Positions 33,176-41,871 of a DNA stretch of 41,871 bases are shown piece after piece (position 1 is the first letter of the stretch; each line of letters opens with the position of its first letter). Source of the DNA: Gammaproteobacteria bacterium. GTDB taxonomy: Bacteria; Pseudomonadota; Gammaproteobacteria; Steroidobacterales; JABDMI01. The notes below the pieces were generated by a model, which was not told where the DNA came from, searched no databases, and saw only the letters and a list, made by a program, of their open reading frames with translations. The stretch is from positions 1-41,871 of the forward strand of contig JABDMI010000116.1 in the NCBI GenBank assembly GCA_013001575.1, written 5' to 3'. The translations under genes were made by a program, and so were the position numbers.

Positions 33176-36100
33176 ATGAAACCAACAAGACTAACAGCAA
33201 ATCTGGTACTACTTTTAGGCGCTTTCAGCTTGAGTAATCCACTGCGGGCCCAGGAGCAATTGGATGCTTCTGACGGCGTCGGCGTCGATGTGATCGACGG
33301 GGTTAATTCAACTAGCGTAGATGAGTTTGGCAATCTGATCTTGACCATGGAAAGTGGTGAAACTGTTACGGTCTTGTCTGGCGAGTATTTTATTTATGAC
33401 GGAAGTTATTATCTGACTTCCGATGCGCTGGCCAATCTGGGTTTATCCATCGAAGATGCAGCCGCAGTTGTGGTTGCCGCAGCCGGCGGTGGTGGCGGTG
33501 GAAGCACTCTTCTGTTGGTCGGTGGTGGTGTATTGTTACTTGCAGCAGCAGCTGGCGGTGGTGGCGGTGGTTCATCAGCACCCGCTCCAGCTCCGGCGCC
33601 TCCCGTAAATAATGCCCCATCTTTCACTTCTGCCAATTCGAGTAATGCGGCTGAAAATACAACCACGGCCTACGATGCCAACGCCACCGATCCCGATGGC
33701 AATTCCATCACCTATGGCCTGACTGGGACAGATGCGAGTTTATTCACCATCAATTCCTCAACCGGGGTTGTGAGTTTCATCAATCCACCCGATTTTGAAA
33801 ATCCGGGCGACTCCGATGGGGACAACGTGTATGACGTGAATGTCACTGCATCGGATGGCAGCCTGAGCGTTTCCCAGGGCGTGTCTATCACGGTGACGGA
33901 TCAAAATGATGCCCCGGTTGTCAGTGCAGCTATAGAAGACGAAACAAGTGAAAATGCCGGTCTGAGCGTTGACTTATTACAAAACGCCAGTGACCAGGAT
34001 GGCGACACACTGAGCATTGCCAATGTGGTTGAGACCAGTGGCAACGACGCCAGCGGTGTAAGCATTTCTGGCAGCACCTTAACGGTGGATATGACCACCT
34101 ACGATTATCTCGCCGAGGGCGAAACAGTCGTATTGGTCTACACCTACGACGTTGAGGATGGCAATGGTGGAACGGTCAGCACCTCGGCTACCATTACCAT
34201 TACTGGTCAAAATGATGCGCCAATCTTAGCTGTGGTTGATATTGCTGCCACCGAAGACGGGGCGCCAGTCGATGGAGCGTCGACGGCTAGTGATGTGGAC
34301 ATCAGTGATACCCATGTATTCACTACCACTCAACCAACTGAAGGCAGCGTCAGTATTGATGCCGCGACCGGTGTGTACACTTTTGACCCGGGCGAAGATT
34401 TCCAATACCTCGCCGATGGCGAGACCACCACGGTCAGTTTTGACGTCACCGTAACAGACAATAATGGCTTGTCAGATACGCAAACCGTTACGGTAACCGT
34501 TACCGGTACCAATGATGTTCCGGTCATTGTTGAAGCCGAATCCGACTTGAGTGGCGATGTCACCCAGGTCCCGTTGGCCGACGCTGCATCAAGTTCGGCG
34601 TTCACCGCAGTTGGTGAAGTAATCGGCGTGAATGAATTGAATGGCATTTTGCCTACCGAGGGCAGCTCGATGGCATTGTTGAATGCCCAGGGCGCTACCG
34701 ATGCCGAGATCGAGGCCGAACTGGGTCTTGCACCGGGTACTCTGGATGTCCATGCCGGTCAAGATGTGGTTGATGGCTCAGGCATAACTACGGCCGTGAC
34801 CCTGACCGCCGGTCAAGTGGTCACGTTTGACTGGAATTTCCAGGACGCTGAAGGCGACGTGCCCGTAACCACTGATATCAATGATTTTGCTTTTGTCTCG
34901 GTCAACGGAGATGTTTCGTATCTGGAGCGTAGCTCGGATGTGGATACGAATGAATGGACCACTTATTCCTTTACAGCACCGGCCGACGGCACCTATGTGT
35001 TTGGCATCGGGGTGGTGAATGAAGGCGACGATGCCGTAGATTCGCAATTGCTGGTGGACAATTTCAGTGTTGATGGAGTTTTGGTTGATGGTGCGGAAGG
35101 TCTCGACTCCCTGACAACCAGCGGCACAATTACCTTTACCGATCTCGATTTCACGGATACGCATGGTACCGAGGTCGAGCCCGACGCGGGCAATACCCTG
35201 GGTGGCATCATGGTTTTGACCGGAGTCAGTGAAGACCCAACCACCGAACCGGGCACTTTTGACTGGACCTATGTGGTCGATAACGAAGCCACGGCCTATT
35301 TGGCAGAAGGCGAAACCACCACTGAAAGTTTTACCGTGTTCGTGGGCGATGATTTTTCTGATATTGACGTACCCGGCACATTTGACTCGCAGGTAATTAC
35401 AATCACAATCACTGGCACCAATGACGCGCCAGTCATTTCAGTTGTTGATCTGGCCGCCACTGAAGACGGTGCCACAGTTGATGGCACGGCTACTTTTACC
35501 GATGTCGATCTGATCGATACTCATGAATTCACTACCACGCAACCTTTGGAAGGCAGCGTAACTATTGATGCGGCGACTGGTGTCTACACCTTTGATCCAG
35601 GTGCCGATTTCCAATATCTGGCGGATGCTGAGACCGCCACGGTCACTTTTGATGTCACCGTCACAGATAATAATGGCTTGTCAGATACGCAAACCGTAAG
35701 CGTAACCGTTACCGGTACCAACGACACCCCGATCATTGAAGTGGTCGATGTTGAGGGTGCGGTCATTGAAGACGCCACCACGCCAAATCTGACCGACGCA
35801 GGCTCTGTCACATTCACTGAAATTGATGACACCGATGTAATTACTTCATCGGTTGCTCTTACAGCAGAGGCCACCGACAGCGCAGAACCGATTCCGGCCG
35901 ATTTGAGTGCCGCCTTGGCGAGCGCGGTCACAATTACCCAGACGGGTACCAACGATGGTGATATTGCCTGGGATTTCAGTCTCGATAATGCTCTGACCCA
36001 ATACATTGCTGATGGCGAGACCGTCACCGCGACCTACACCATCACCGTAATGGACGACAGTGGAACGGCCAATGACACTGCAACGCAAGACGTTACGGTT

Positions 36101-39100
36101 GTGATCACCGGCACCAATGACCAACCGACCCTGACCATTCTTGATACGGATGGCGCGATGGACGAAGGTGATGACAATGCCGTATTGTCCGATTCAGGCG
36201 CATTAAGTTTTGACGATATCGATGCGACCGACATCGTTACAGTCAGTCAAACCTACAACGATGATATCGCCTACAGCGGCGCGCTCGACCCGGCCGATCC
36301 TATCGATCCCGTGAACCTGGCTCTGGAAGCCGACCTCATTGCCGGTTTCAGCGTGGATCAGGACAGCTGGGACTACACCTCCAGTGAAGACCTGGACTTC
36401 TTGGGTCTGGGTGAAACCATCACTCTTTCTTTCGATGTTGTTGCCACCGATGATTCGGGTACGGCCAATAACACTTCGGATCCGGTCACGGTCACCATCA
36501 CTTTCACCGGCACCAATGATGCAGCCGTCGTTACGGGTGTGGTCGAAGGTGAAGTAGGTGAAGGCGATCTGGTGGATACTGTGTTTGGTGATCTCAATCA
36601 CACCGATGTGGACAACACTGATCCGGACGGCCTGTTCCAGGCAGATTCCGGGGCGACCACATACGGAACATACACAGTCGACGCCGATGGCAACTGGAGC
36701 TTTACTCTGGATAATGCCAACCCTGCCACCGAAGCATTAACCGCAGGCGAAGTAGTCACTGACAGTTTCAGCGCGTTCGCTGATGATGGCACAGAACAAG
36801 TGATTACTGTCACCATTAATGGCAGTAATGACGGCGCCATTCTGAGTGCTGATGTGGAAAATCTGGTTGAAACCGATCTTGCCGCTGATATCAGTACCAG
36901 TGGAGCCTTGACCATCAGTGATGTGGATGCTGGCGAAGCAGTATTCGTAGCGCAGGCTGGTAGCGTTGGAGACTACGGCACATTTACAATTGACGCAACC
37001 GGCGCCTGGACTTACACCGCCAGTTCCGCGCATGATGAATTTGTTGACGGCGTTACTTACACAGATACCTTTAGTGTGCAAAGTGCCGACGGCACCACCA
37101 CCAGTGTCACCATCAATATTCTCGGCACCGATGATGCGGCCATCTTAAGTGCCGATGTGGTTGCTCTGACTGAAACCGATTCAGCTCTTGATATCAGCAC
37201 CACAGGTACTTTGACCATTAGCGACTCCGACAGCCCGGAAGAGTTTGTGGTGCAAACCGGCACATTGGGTGATTACGGCACCTTTACTATCGATGCCGAT
37301 GGCAGCTGGACTTACGCGGCCAGTACGGCGCACAATGAATTTGAAGATGGTGTTGTGTACACAGACACCTTCAGTGTGGAAAGTGCCGATGGCACCACCA
37401 CCAGCGTCACTATTAATATTACCGGGACCAATGATGCAGCAGTGGTCAGCTCCGATTCGGTTGACCTGATTGAAACCGACGCGGCCTTAACCGCTGATGG
37501 CGTTTTAACCAGTTCCGATGTGGATAATACCGACAACGCTTTCACGGCCAGTACCACGACAGGCACACTGGGTGAATTTGACATTGATGCACTGGGTGCA
37601 TGGACCTTTACGGCCAACAGTGCTTTCGATGAATTGAATGACGGGGATGTCATTAGTGAAACTTTTGATGTCGCTAGTGCAGACGGAACACCGAGTACGG
37701 TCACCATCACCATCACCGGTAGCAACGATTCAGCCAGCATTGTGGCTTCCCTGATGGAAGATACAGCGACAACAGAAGCCGGTATTGATGCCGTGGGCGC
37801 TCCAGTAGCCGGCGATACGGATGCTGGTGGCACTTTGATAATTACAGACGCCGATGATGGTGAAGCTGTATTCCAGGCGCCGGCTTCCTTGGCGGGCACC
37901 TACGGTGACTTTACTTTTGATGCAGCAACCGGAGTGTGGGCCTACACCTTGAACAATGCCGATCCTGATACTCAGGCATTGGCAGCGGGCGACCCAGCAA
38001 CCGATACATTAACCGTCACATCGCAAGACGGCACGGCCAGTTACGACATCGTGGTCAATATCACTGGGACCAATGACGCCGCCGAGATCACGGGCACCAG
38101 CAGTGGTTTAGTGCTGGAAGATTTTGCCATTAATGTCGTGAGTGGTGATCTGCAAAACACCGACATCGATGGCACCGACCAGGTGTTCCAGGCTGGTGCA
38201 GGCGCGGGTGACAACGCTTATGGCACGTACACTGTTGATGCAGAGGGCACGTGGACATACTCACTGAGCAATGCCAATGCCGACGTTAACGCATTGAATG
38301 TCGGTGATACCCTCATCGACAGCTTCACGGTATTGAGTGAAGACGGCACAGAACAAGACGTGACCATCACGATCTATGGCTCCAATGACGGACCGGTTGC
38401 AGTTGCTGACATGGTGACCACCAACGAAGACACCCTGGTCAACATCGATGTGTTGGATAACGATACCGATGTGGATAACCTGCCCGCCGATCTGTCGGTC
38501 ACTTCGGTTAGTGCCTCCAACGGTACCGTGACCATTAACCCTGATAACACCCTGGATTACACCCCGGATGCCGATTACAACGGTTCCGATGTCATTTTCT
38601 ACACCATCAGTGATGGCAATGGCGGTGTGGATACCGGGACGGTTGCGGTCACGGTAACCCCGGTCAATGACGCACCGGTTTTTGCAACCGATGCGGTTGC
38701 CGCTTCGACAGCCGAGGATCAGGTCCTGACGGGTACGGTTAACGCCACCGATGTGGATGCTGATGTGCTGACTTATACCATTGAGATTGGCGATGGAGCC
38801 GCAAATGGCACCGCTGCGGTAGATGCCAGTGGTAATTACACCTACACTCCGAATGACGATTTCAACGGTACCGACAGTTTTGTCATCACCGTAACGGACA
38901 ATGGCACTGGTGCCTTGACCGACACCATCACAGTCAATGTCACGATCAATCCGATCAATGACGCGCCAGTGGCGAGTGTAACGGCAGCCGCAGCCTTGAC
39001 TGAGGGTGTCGATGCCTCCGGCACAGCTGTCGCGACAGTGTCGCAGACAGACCCGGATGCGGGTGATACTCACAGCTACGCGATCATCGGCGGCAATGAA

Positions 39101-41871
39101 GCGGGTCTGTTTACAATTGATGCCGGCACTGGCGAGATAACCACAACACGAGACCTGGACGATGCCGAGGTTGGCAGTTATCAGCTGACCTTGCTGGTCG
39201 AAGATGCGGCTGGCGCGCAGGACGCAATTATTCTGGATGTCACGGTCACGAATGTGAATGATGCGCCAATTGTGGCAGTCGATTCGGCAACAACCGCGGA
39301 AGATACCGCGGTCACCATCAGTGCGGCCTTGTTATTGGCCAACGATACCGATGCCGATGGCGATGCCTTGAGTATTAATGCACCATTAGTTACAACGACC
39401 TGGGATGACGACGGTAATGCTGCTACTGCAGAAGTGCCTGCGGGTACGGTTGCCTTGGTCGATGGCAATCTGGTATTTACCCCAGACACGAATTTTGTGG
39501 GCGACGTCATCATTACTTATAACGTCAATGATGGCACCGTCGATGTCCCAAGCAGTGTTGTGGTGACAGTTGGGGGCACCAACGACGCTCCGGTTGCAAC
39601 CGTGACCCCGACTAACACAAGCTTGACTGAAAACGACGCGCTGGATGATACGGGTACCGAAGTTGCGACCTTGTCGCACACCGATGCGGATGTCGGCGAC
39701 ACCCACAGCTACGCGATCATCGCGGGCAATGAAGCCGGCCTGTTTGCAATTGATGCCGGCACTGGCGTGATAACCACGACGCGTGACCTGGATGATGCCG
39801 AGGTCGGCAGTTACCAACTGACCTTACTGGTTGAAGACGGGGCTGGTGCACAGGATGCGGTGACTCTGGATGTCACGGTTGAAAACGTGAACGATGCGCC
39901 GGTTGTCACGGTCGATGCCGCGAGTACTGCGGAAGATACGCCGGTCACGATTAGCGGGGCCTTGTTGGTTTCCAATGATACGGATGCCGATGGCGATACC
40001 TTGAGTATTGACACAGACATAACGGTTGCGCCGACGGCGTCATCCGGTACTGTGGCATTGGTTGATGGTGACCTGGTCTTTACACCGGCAGAAAATTTTG
40101 TTGGTAACGTGACGATCACTTACAACGTGACCGATGGCAATGGAGCGTCGGTGGCGAGTAGTGTTGTTGTATCGGTCAGTCCGGTCAATGATGCACCGGT
40201 TACAGACGACGCCGAAACGCTCACAGTTGATGAAGACACTGCGGGTATGGTGTCTCCATTAACGGGTGATACGGATGTTGATGGCGACACACTGACAATT
40301 ACCGGCGCGGTTGCCTCCAATGGCACAGTGACGGAGTCCGGCGGTGTACTTACCTACACCCCGGATGCGGACTTCAACGGTTCCGATGAGATTGTTTACA
40401 CCATCAGTGATGGTAATGGCGGTGTGGATACCGGCACGATTGCAGTCACGGTAAACCCGGTCAACGATGCGCCGGTGATTGCAGGCGAAGACACCGGCAC
40501 TGTCACTGAAGACGTTGATGTGACCGCTGGGACGCCTGACACCATTGAAACTAGCGGTAATTTGACTGTTACGGATGTGGATGCGGGCGAAGCTGCATTC
40601 AGTACAACGGTGGTCACTCAGGGAGTTCTGGGTGAATTGACCATTGATGCGCTGGGTAACTGGACTTATGTTGCCGACAACACCCAAGCGGCCATTCAGT
40701 CACTGGGTGAGGGTGAAAGCACCACCGATACGATTACGGTCGAAAGTGCCGACGGTACCGATCACGACATCGTAATCACCATTATTGGTACTAATGATGG
40801 ACCGGTAGCGGCTAATTTAGAAAATACCGATCTGCAATCTGAAGATGAAGCCGCTTATACAGTTGATCTGAATGTTGCCAATATTTTAGGTATCACCTTG
40901 GCCGATTTAGGAACCGATGTTGATAACACACTGACCTCGGAATCCTTCAGTTTGAACGGCGTGACCATTGCCGGGACTCTGTACTCGGCCGCGGACGCGG
41001 GCATTGGTTATAACCCGACCACGGGTGAGATCACCATTAATACCGGAACGGATGCGTATCAATACTTGGCTGAAAATGAGACAGCTGAAGTTGTTGTTAG
41101 CTACACCGTGACCGATGGTTTGGCCAGCGATACCGGCACGGTCACGTTTACTGTGACCGGCGTAAATGATGCTGCGATCATCACCGGTAATGACGCGGGT
41201 GACGTGGCAGAAGACGCATTGGTGGATAGCGCTACGGGCGACTTGAACAACACCGACGTGGACGGCGCGGATAATGTGTTCCAGGCGGCGGGTCCTACGG
41301 CCACGACCTTGGGCACTTATGAAGTTGATGCAGACGGCACGTGGACCTACACCCTGGACAACGGCAACACCACAGTGGATGCCTTAGCCGAAGGCGAGAC
41401 CACCACCGACAGCTTCAGCGTGTTGAGCGAAGACGGTACGTCGCAGTTGGTGACGGTGACCATTACCGGTGCGAACGACGCACCGGTGGCAGTGGATGTT
41501 GACCTAACGGCTGCGCCACAGTTTGAAGACGAAGCCGTGGTGACGATCGATCTAGCGACTGGCTTAGACAACTACGGCAATGATCTCGGTCTCACGATCG
41601 CCGCTGTGGCGACCGATGTGGACAGCACGCTGACGATCGCCTCTTTCAGTTTAAATGACGTGACAATCGACGGGACCTTGTACTCGGCGGCGGACGCGGG
41701 CATCAGTTATGATCCGGGAACGGGCTTGATCACTGTGGATACCTCAGTGGACGCCTATCAAGGTTTATCGGCCACCGATGTGGCCTCGGTTGTGGCCAGC
41801 TTCACGGTTACCGATGATTTTGGGGCCACCGATACAGCCACAGTGACCTTTGCGGTCAATGGCGTGAACGA
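33176..41871 (+). CDS. Giant cadherin/VCBS-repeat surface adhesin (cut by right edge)
   Basis: One uninterrupted frame of 2,898 codons, still open at the right edge. The start ATG is at 33176, leading into a Sec-like signal ('MKPTRLTANLVLLLGAFSLS', cleavage plausible after 'PLRA'). About 70 residues of novel N-terminal domain follow, then an Ala/Val stretch, six Gly, a hydrophobic core 'STLLLVGGGVLLLAAAA', six more Gly and a Pro/Ala linker (to about residue 145). A cadherin-like domain comes next, then about two dozen VCBS/cadherin repeats of roughly 95–130 residues, most ending in G-T-N-D-A-P. Asp/Asn-rich loops are typical Ca2+ sites. I read no Cys and one Lys. It probably acts in attachment or biofilm. 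The C-terminus and any secretion signal lie outside; no type I secretion genes are in view. Confidence 0.93.
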   Translation, partial: MKPTRLTANLVLLLGAFSLSNPLRAQEQLDASDGVGVDVIDGVNSTSVDEFGNLILTMESGETVTVLSGEYFIYDGSYYLTSDALANLGLSIEDAAAVVVAAAGGGGGGSTLLLVGGGVLLLAAAAGGGGGGSSAPAPAPAPPVNNAPSFTSANSSNAAENTTTAYDANATDPDGNSITYGLTGTDASLFTINSSTGVVSFINPPDFENPGDSDGDNVYDVNVTASDGSLSVSQGVSITVTDQNDAPVVSAAIEDETSENAGLSVDLLQNASDQDGDTLSIANVVETSGNDASGVSISGSTLTVDMTTYDYLAEGETVVLVYTYDVEDGNGGTVSTSATITITGQNDAPILAVVDIAATEDGAPVDGASTASDVDISDTHVFTTTQPTEGSVSIDAATGVYTFDPGEDFQYLADGETTTVSFDVTVTDNNGLSDTQTVTVTVTGTNDVPVIVEAESDLSGDVTQVPLADAASSSAFTAVGEVIGVNELNGILPTEGSSMALLNAQGATDAEIEAELGLAPGTLDVHAGQDVVDGSGITTAVTLTAGQVVTFDWNFQDAEGDVPVTTDINDFAFVSVNGDVSYLERSSDVDTNEWTTYSFTAPADGTYVFGIGVVNEGDDAVDSQLLVDNFSVDGVLVDGAEGLDSLTTSGTITFTDLDFTDTHGTEVEPDAGNTLGGIMVLTGVSEDPTTEPGTFDWTYVVDNEATAYLAEGETTTESFTVFVGDDFSDIDVPGTFDSQVITITITGTNDAPVISVVDLAATEDGATVDGTATFTDVDLIDTHEFTTTQPLEGSVTIDAATGVYTFDPGADFQYLADAETATVTFDVTVTDNNGLSDTQTVSVTVTGTNDTPIIEVVDVEGAVIEDATTPNLTDAGSVTFTEIDDTDVITSSVALTAEATDSAEPIPADLSAALASAVTITQTGTNDGDIAWDFSLDNALTQYIADGETVTATYTITVMDDSGTANDTATQDVTVVITGTNDQPTLTILDTDGAMDEGDDNAVLSDSGALSFDDIDATDIVTVSQTYNDDIAYSGALDPADPIDPVNLALEADLIAGFSVDQDSWDYTSSEDLDFLGLGETITLSFDVVATDDSGTANNTSDPVTVTITFTGTNDAAVVTGVVEGEVGEGDLVDTVFGDLNHTDVDNTDPDGLFQADSGATTYGTYTVDADGNWSFTLDNANPATEALTAGEVVTDSFSAFADDGTEQVITVTINGSNDGAILSADVENLVETDLAADISTSGALTISDVDAGEAVFVAQAGSVGDYGTFTIDATGAWTYTASSAHDEFVDGVTYTDTFSVQSADGTTTSVTINILGTDDAAILSADVVALTETDSALDISTTGTLTISDSDSPEEFVVQTGTLGDYGTFTIDADGSWTYAASTAHNEFEDGVVYTDTFSVESADGTTTSVTINITGTNDAAVVSSDSVDLIETDAALTADGVLTSSDVDNTDNAFTASTTTGTLGEFDIDALGAWTFTANSAFDELNDGDVISETFDVASADGTPSTVTITITGSNDSASIVASLMEDTATTEAGIDAVGAPVAGDTDAGGTLIITDADDGEAVFQAPASLAGTYGDFTFDAATGVWAYTLNNADPDTQALAAGDPATDTLTVTSQDGTASYDIVVNITGTNDAAEITGTSSGLVLEDFAINVVSGDLQNTDIDGTDQVFQAGAGAGDNAYGTYTVDAEGTWTYSLSNANADVNALNVGDTLIDSFTVLSEDGTEQDVTITIYGSNDGPVAVADMVTTNEDTLVNIDVLDNDTDVDNLPADLSVTSVSASNGTVTINPDNTLDYTPDADYNGSDVIFYTISDGNGGVDTGTVAVTVTPVNDAPVFATDAVAASTAEDQVLTGTVNATDVDADVLTYTIEIGDGAANGTAAVDASGNYTYTPNDDFNGTDSFVITVTDNGTGALTDTITVNVTINPINDAPVASVTAAAALTEGVDASGTAVATVSQTDPDAGDTHSYAIIGGNEAGLFTIDAGTGEITTTRDLDDAEVGSYQLTLLVEDAAGAQDAIILDVTVTNVNDAPIVAVDSATTAEDTAVTISAALLLANDTDADGDALSINAPLVTTTWDDDGNAATAEVPAGTVALVDGNLVFTPDTNFVGDVIITYNVNDGTVDVPSSVVVTVGGTNDAPVATVTPTNTSLTENDALDDTGTEVATLSHTDADVGDTHSYAIIAGNEAGLFAIDAGTGVITTTRDLDDAEVGSYQLTLLVEDGAGAQDAVTLDVTVENVNDAPVVTVDAASTAEDTPVTISGALLVSNDTDADGDTLSIDTDITVAPTASSGTVALVDGDLVFTPAENFVGNVTITYNVTDGNGASVASSVVVSVSPVNDAPVTDDAETLTVDEDTAGMVSPLTGDTDVDGDTLTITGAVASNGTVTESGGVLTYTPDADFNGSDEIVYTISDGNGGVDTGTIAVTVNPVNDAPVIAGEDTGTVTEDVDVTAGTPDTIETSGNLTVTDVDAGEAAFSTTVVTQGVLGELTIDALGNWTYVADNTQAAIQSLGEGESTTDTITVESADGTDHDIVITIIGTNDGPVAANLENTDLQSEDEAAYTVDLNVANILGITLADLGTDVDNTLTSESFSLNGVTIAGTLYSAADAGIGYNPTTGEITINTGTDAYQYLAENETAEVVVSYTVTDGLASDTGTVTFTVTGVNDAAIITGNDAGDVAEDALVDSATGDLNNTDVDGADNVFQAAGPTATTLGTYEVDADGTWTYTLDNGNTTVDALAEGETTTDSFSVLSEDGTSQLVTVTITGANDAPVAVDVDLTAAPQFEDEAVVTIDLATGLDNYGNDLGLTIAAVATDVDSTLTIASFSLNDVTIDGTLYSAADAGISYDPGTGLITVDTSVDAYQGLSATDVASVVASFTVTDDFGATDTATVTFAVNGVN
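34520..35100 (+). other. Non-repeat beta-sandwich-like domain embedded in repeat 3 of the adhesin
   Basis: Residues about 449–641 of the adhesin break the repeat pattern. The segment includes 'LNGILPTEGSSMALLNAQG', then 'TTAVTLTAGQVVTFDWNF', 'FAFVSVNGDVSYLERSS' and 'WTTYSFTAPADGTYVFGIGV', ending 'LLVDNFSVDG'. The order of strands recalls jelly-roll/choice-of-anchor or lectin-like domains found in surface proteins. It is the best candidate for a ligand-binding tip-type module. Fold assignment is by eye only. Confidence 0.6.
38950..40180 (+). repeat. Duplicated two-domain cadherin unit in the adhesin
   Basis: Two consecutive ~620-base units (38950–39573 and 39573–40180) each pair a classical cadherin-like domain ('HSYAII-GNEAGLF-IDAGTG', 'TTTRDLDDAEVGSYQLTLL') with a second domain containing 'AEDT-VTIS-ALL--NDTDAD' and 'GTVALVDG-LVFTP--NFVG'. 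The units are nearly identical over long stretches, which indicates recent duplication and a site prone to recombination or assembly collapse. Confidence 0.85.
40800..41871 (+). repeat. Second duplicated unit near the right edge of the adhesin
   Basis: The block from about 40,800 to 41,166 ('SFSLNGVTIAGTLYSAADAG', 'INTGTDAYQYLAENET') is repeated from about 41,485 to the window edge ('SFSLNDVTIDGTLYSAADAG', 'VDTSVDAYQGLSATD'), with one VCBS unit between. This alternating pattern is still running at the edge, so the gene probably continues with more copies. Confidence 0.75.

Larger units (their letters stand above)
33899..41871 (+). repeat. Tandem VCBS/cadherin repeat array inside the adhesin
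   Basis: Junction motifs of the N-D-A-P type (variants NDVP, NDTP, NDQP, NDGP, NDAA, DDAA, NDSA) recur near bases 33899, 34205, 34505, 35414, 35713, 36110, 36509, 36821, 37124, 37422, 37720, 38066, 38378, 38660, 38950, 39250, 39573, 39884, 40180, 40458, 40787, 41160, 41468 and 41861. Spacing is mostly 280–400 bases; the 34505–35414 interval is about three times longer. Classical VCBS units ('YGTFTIDADGSWTY...') dominate 36.5–38.4 kb. Cadherin_5-type units ('TPDADYNGSDVIFYTISDG') occur at 38.4–38.9 and 40.2–40.5 kb. Confidence 0.9.

Noticed and set aside
33390-33666. His/Pro-rich minus-strand ORFs near the adhesin N-terminus
   Set aside because: They are the reverse complement of the adhesin's Gly-rich segment and linker.
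38261-39073. 270-codon minus-strand ORF, and many shorter ones, opposite the adhesin
   Set aside because: They mirror the repetitive Asp/Thr/Gly coding of the adhesin. Their translations are low-complexity and have no start signals.

Overview
The window is a 41.9 kb chromosomal stretch of a Gammaproteobacterium. The evidence is gene order and protein type: hemY, then dapF–DUF484–xerC–hslVU–DUF971–ubiE–ubiJ–ubiB, then trkAH and queD, with UvrD, RluA, RssA and QueD proteins that read like gammaproteobacterial orthologues. The mix of transporters, envelope lipoproteins and a giant cadherin/VCBS adhesin suggests a free-living, probably marine or particle-associated organism. This is inference and no species can be named. 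I see no tRNA, rRNA, CRISPR array, IS element or phage gene.

Layout. 1–3.8 kb: the end of hemY, a 95-residue protein with an L7/L12-C-terminal-like look, a DMT transporter, a convergent 2Fe-2S/FAD reductase and an orphan ParA ATPase. 4–6.2 kb: a prolyl-oligopeptidase lipoprotein on the minus strand. 6.4–14.6 kb: a co-directional housekeeping block covering meso-diaminopimelate synthesis, XerC recombinase, the HslUV protease and ubiquinone biosynthesis. 14.6–18.8 kb: a lipase-like lipoprotein, a six-helix membrane protein, RssA-type patatin, a second DMT transporter and RluA. 18.8–23.1 kb, minus strand: an alkaline phosphatase lipoprotein translationally coupled to a DPP III-like (M49) metallopeptidase, then an aquaporin. 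23.2–32.6 kb: UvrD, the Trk potassium system, QueD, a membrane-embedded M28 peptidase, a LOG-family nucleosidase and a lone TRAP small permease (DctQ) with no DctM after it. 32.6–33.2 kb is an AT-rich gap with no convincing gene.

From 33,176 to the right edge (8.7 kb, still open) runs one uninterrupted reading frame of at least 2,898 codons. It encodes an N-terminal signal peptide, a glycine-rich hydrophobic segment, and about two dozen cadherin/VCBS-type repeats, with an unrelated beta-sandwich-like domain set inside the third repeat. In my reading this protein has no cysteine, only one lysine (residue 2) and very few arginines. It is the most unusual object in the window.

Regulatory signals seen directly include three good intrinsic terminators, a REP-like double palindrome after hslU, an unusual 193-bp spacer between hslV and hslU, and a recurring start architecture (dapF, uvrD, queD). 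In the last, a TAnAAT box sits 6–8 bases before the ATG with no Shine-Dalgarno sequence, which suggests leaderless or near-leaderless transcripts.
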